Shown piece by piece: positions 62,037 to 64,000 of a stretch of DNA of 64,000 nucleotides (within the stretch, counting starts at the first letter, position 1; every line of letters begins with the position of its first letter). The notes beneath the pieces were generated by a model that worked only from the letters and a program-made list of their open reading frames with translations, had not been told where the DNA came from and searched no databases. The translations under genes and the position numbers were made by a program. The stretch comes from Planctomycetota bacterium (GTDB taxonomy: Bacteria; Planctomycetota; Planctomycetia; Pirellulales; PLA5), in the NCBI GenBank assembly GCA_003576845.1, contig QEVJ01000001.1, positions 1-64,000 of the forward strand, read 5' to 3'.

Positions 62037-64000
62037 ATGCGGTTCATAGCACGTCGAACGTCGCGCTTCGCCACTGCGGCGTTCTTTTCCATCGCCGCGC
62101 TGCTGTTGGCAACGAGCGGCACGCCCAGCGGTCGCATAGCGCGCGCCCAGGACGCGGCATTGGATGAGGTCGACGCCGCCGCCCTGCGCAAGCGCGACAA
62201 AACGAGCGACCCAGTCGCCGCGGTCGAACCGATCATTCGTCCGGCAAAGCGTTGCCTGCCGCTCGACGTTGCCGGGCTCAAGGAAGTCGCCGCGCTCGGG
62301 GACAACCGGTTTCGCCACGCGGATTCGCTGATCCACATTGCCATCCTGCCCGGAGGCAAGCGGCTTTTGGCCAGTGCCCAAGACGGCGCGGCCCGGCTGT
62401 GGGACTGCGAAACGGGCAAGGAGCTTCAGCGGTTTTACAACGGCCAAGGCGGATACGTCTGGTGCTGCGCCTCGCTGTGGGGCGGCAAGCAAGTGCTCAC
62501 TTGCGGCGCGGACAAGCGCGTTACGCGGTGGGACTCGGAGTCGGGAAAGCTGTTGCACCGCTACGAACAGCAGCACAGCACGTTTCGCCTCGCCGTGGCG
62601 CCGGGAAGCGAGCGCTTCGCCGCGTCCGGCGACGGAAACCGCACCGTCCTGTGGGACACCAAAAGCGGCGACCGCGTGCGAACGCTCCGGGGGCACAGCG
62701 ATTCGGTTTACGGTGCCGCGATCGACGACGAGGGCCGTTTCCTCGTCACCTGCGGCGACGACAAGACCGTTCGCATCTGGAACCTCGACGACGGCCAATC
62801 GCGCCACAAGCTGACCCAACACACCGGGTCGGTTTACACCGTCGCGTTCGCGCCCGCGAGCACTCGGTTCGCCACATGCGGCGATGATCACTCGGTCCGG
62901 GCCTGGGACGCCGAGAGCGGCGAGCCGCTGTGGACCGCCTCGCTGCCGGAGACGGTATACGTCGTGGCGTGGTCTCCCGACGGGCAGCGCGTCGCCGCCA
63001 CCTGTTCGGACAAGCGCATTTACGTGCTCGAAGCGAACGAAGGCAAGGAGGTGCTCAAGATTCAGGTTCCGCACAGTTATCATTGGCCGGTGGCGTTCTC
63101 GCCCGACGGGGCTTCGCTCTATTCCGGCGGAAGCGGACTCGTGTGGCGGTGGGACGCGGCGACGGGCAAGCAGCTCTTTCCAAACCCGGACGACAAGCCG
63201 CTCGTTGGAGAGATCTCGAACCTCGCGATTTCGCCCGACGGAGCGACGGCGTACATGAGCGGGGAAGACGCGCAGGTTCACGTCTGGAGCGTCGCCCAAC
63301 GGAAGCGCGTCGCCGTCTGGCCGCTCGAAAAAACCATCGCCTCGCTCGACGTTTCGCCCGACGGCAAGAAGTTGCTCGCGGCTGACGATGCGAACGTCCA
63401 CGTGCTCGACGCGGCGACGGGCACGACATTGTCGACGATCAAGTGCGGCGAAAGCCTGACATCGGCCGCGTTCGTCGACAACGCCCGTCGCGTGGTTACG
63501 GTCGGCGGCGAACAGTTGGCTCAGCTTTGGGACGCCGCCACGGGCCAGCAAATTATCGCCCTTACCGGCCATCTGCGGTCGATCGACCACCTCGCCATTT
63601 CGGCCGACGGGGACCGGATCGTAACGGAATCCGACGACGGCACGGTCCGCGTCTGGGGCGCGCACAGCGGCAAGGAACTCAGCCGCATCGGCACGCCCAA
63701 CGAAGACGGCACGAACGCGATGCAATTGCCGACGTTCCTGGCCGACAACCGCTCGCTCGCGATCGTCGACAACGACAAGCAGCTCCGCGTGTGGCTCGCG
63801 CCGAACATCGACAAGCACGAGTTCCTGTCCGCCGAGGACGTGCGGAAACTCGTCGCCGACTTGTCGAGCGACAAGTACCGCGTTCGGCAGGCGGCGACCG
63901 AAGCTCTGGTTCGCGTGGCCGGCTCGATGCGCGAGCAGATTCAGAACGTTGCGGCCGACGATCCGGAAGTGGTGTGGCGGCTGCGGCAAATCATGCTCGG
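62037..64000 (+). CDS. Exported WD40-repeat protein (3' end outside the window)
   Basis: The frame is open from ATG 62037 to the window end, giving at least 654 residues. A signal peptide (FATAAFFSIAALLLATSG, cleavage near ARAQ) is followed by about ten WD40-type repeats from residue 100. These include GGKRLLASAQDGAARLWDCE, GRFLVTCGDDKTVRIWNLDD and GDRIVTESDDGTVRVWGAHS. The tail at about 590-654 (LSAEDVRKLVADLSSDKYRV, then RQAATEALVRV) resembles the HEAT-like end seen after WD40 repeats in planctomycete exported proteins. GAAGG touches the ATG. It is probably a periplasmic or surface scaffold. Confidence 0.88.
   Translation, partial: MRFIARRTSRFATAAFFSIAALLLATSGTPSGRIARAQDAALDEVDAAALRKRDKTSDPVAAVEPIIRPAKRCLPLDVAGLKEVAALGDNRFRHADSLIHIAILPGGKRLLASAQDGAARLWDCETGKELQRFYNGQGGYVWCCASLWGGKQVLTCGADKRVTRWDSESGKLLHRYEQQHSTFRLAVAPGSERFAASGDGNRTVLWDTKSGDRVRTLRGHSDSVYGAAIDDEGRFLVTCGDDKTVRIWNLDDGQSRHKLTQHTGSVYTVAFAPASTRFATCGDDHSVRAWDAESGEPLWTASLPETVYVVAWSPDGQRVAATCSDKRIYVLEANEGKEVLKIQVPHSYHWPVAFSPDGASLYSGGSGLVWRWDAATGKQLFPNPDDKPLVGEISNLAISPDGATAYMSGEDAQVHVWSVAQRKRVAVWPLEKTIASLDVSPDGKKLLAADDANVHVLDAATGTTLSTIKCGESLTSAAFVDNARRVVTVGGEQLAQLWDAATGQQIIALTGHLRSIDHLAISADGDRIVTESDDGTVRVWGAHSGKELSRIGTPNEDGTNAMQLPTFLADNRSLAIVDNDKQLRVWLAPNIDKHEFLSAEDVRKLVADLSSDKYRVRQAATEALVRVAGSMREQIQNVAADDPEVVWRLRQIML

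Overview
The window is high-GC DNA that most resembles a planctomycete, probably of the Pirellulales type. The best evidence is a secreted protein joining a planctomycete-type haem motif (CxxCH) to DUF1549 and DUF1553 domains. Supporting evidence is a WD40 protein with a signal peptide, a giant surface protein with an N-terminal EPLELR motif, a NusG with a long acidic N-terminal extension, and many short palindromic intergenic repeats. No phage, transposase, integrase or CRISPR array was found.

Layout. 1-8.3 kb: a YwqK-like remnant between two copies of a palindromic repeat, a ROK sugar kinase, two alpha/beta hydrolases, a secretin-like exported protein, a CinA-nucleotidyltransferase fusion, a YqgE/AlgH protein and the Clp adaptor ClpS. 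8.6-14.1 kb: a MazG-like protein coupled by TAATG overlap to a large membrane protein, then a wax-synthase-like acyltransferase, a small membrane protein and an aminotransferase. 14.2-19.4 kb: clpC, a TPR membrane protein and, head to head with clpC, one reading frame that joins a ClpC-type N domain to a two-domain thiamine phosphate synthase. 19.5-34.4 kb: a long minus-strand information-processing block, in transcription order tRNA-Thr(UGU), tRNA-Tyr, tRNA-Gly, tRNA-Thr(GGU), tuf, tRNA-Trp, secE, nusG, rplK, rplA, rplJ, rplL, rpoB, rpoC. 34.5-39.1 kb: threonine synthase, an unknown gene, dapB and a PlsC-like acyltransferase. 39.1-43.9 kb: a surface-sugar cluster with an RfbD-type reductase, a divergent NeuB-like synthase and a fused cytidylyltransferase-NeuB protein. 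44-64 kb: planctomycete cytochrome/DUF1549/DUF1553 protein, PQQ-type propeller protein, YcjF-like membrane protein, mtnA, a DPP-IV-type peptidase, a GNAT acetyltransferase, a 1736-residue two-module propeller surface protein, a sugar dehydrogenase, an enoyl-CoA hydratase and a WD40 protein cut by the window end.

How genes work together. The tRNA-tuf-secE-nusG-rpl-rpo block is a translation/transcription superoperon with nearly the same order as Escherichia coli; a putative promoter lies upstream of the first tRNA, a hairpin lies between rplL and rpoB, and a convergent terminator lies after rpoC. ClpC and ClpS, on the same strand but about 6 kb apart, are an unfoldase and its substrate adaptor. 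The two NeuB-like proteins plus the cytidylyltransferase suggest synthesis and CMP activation of a nonulosonic (sialic-like) acid for the cell surface.

The most unusual features are the Clp_N-ThiD2-ThiE reading frame, the SpsF-NeuB fusion beside a divergent second NeuB, the CinA-nucleotidyltransferase fusion, and at least six families of palindromic or low-complexity repeats, some of which sit inside the tRNA cluster, inside a ribosomal operon, inside a coding sequence or directly against start codons.
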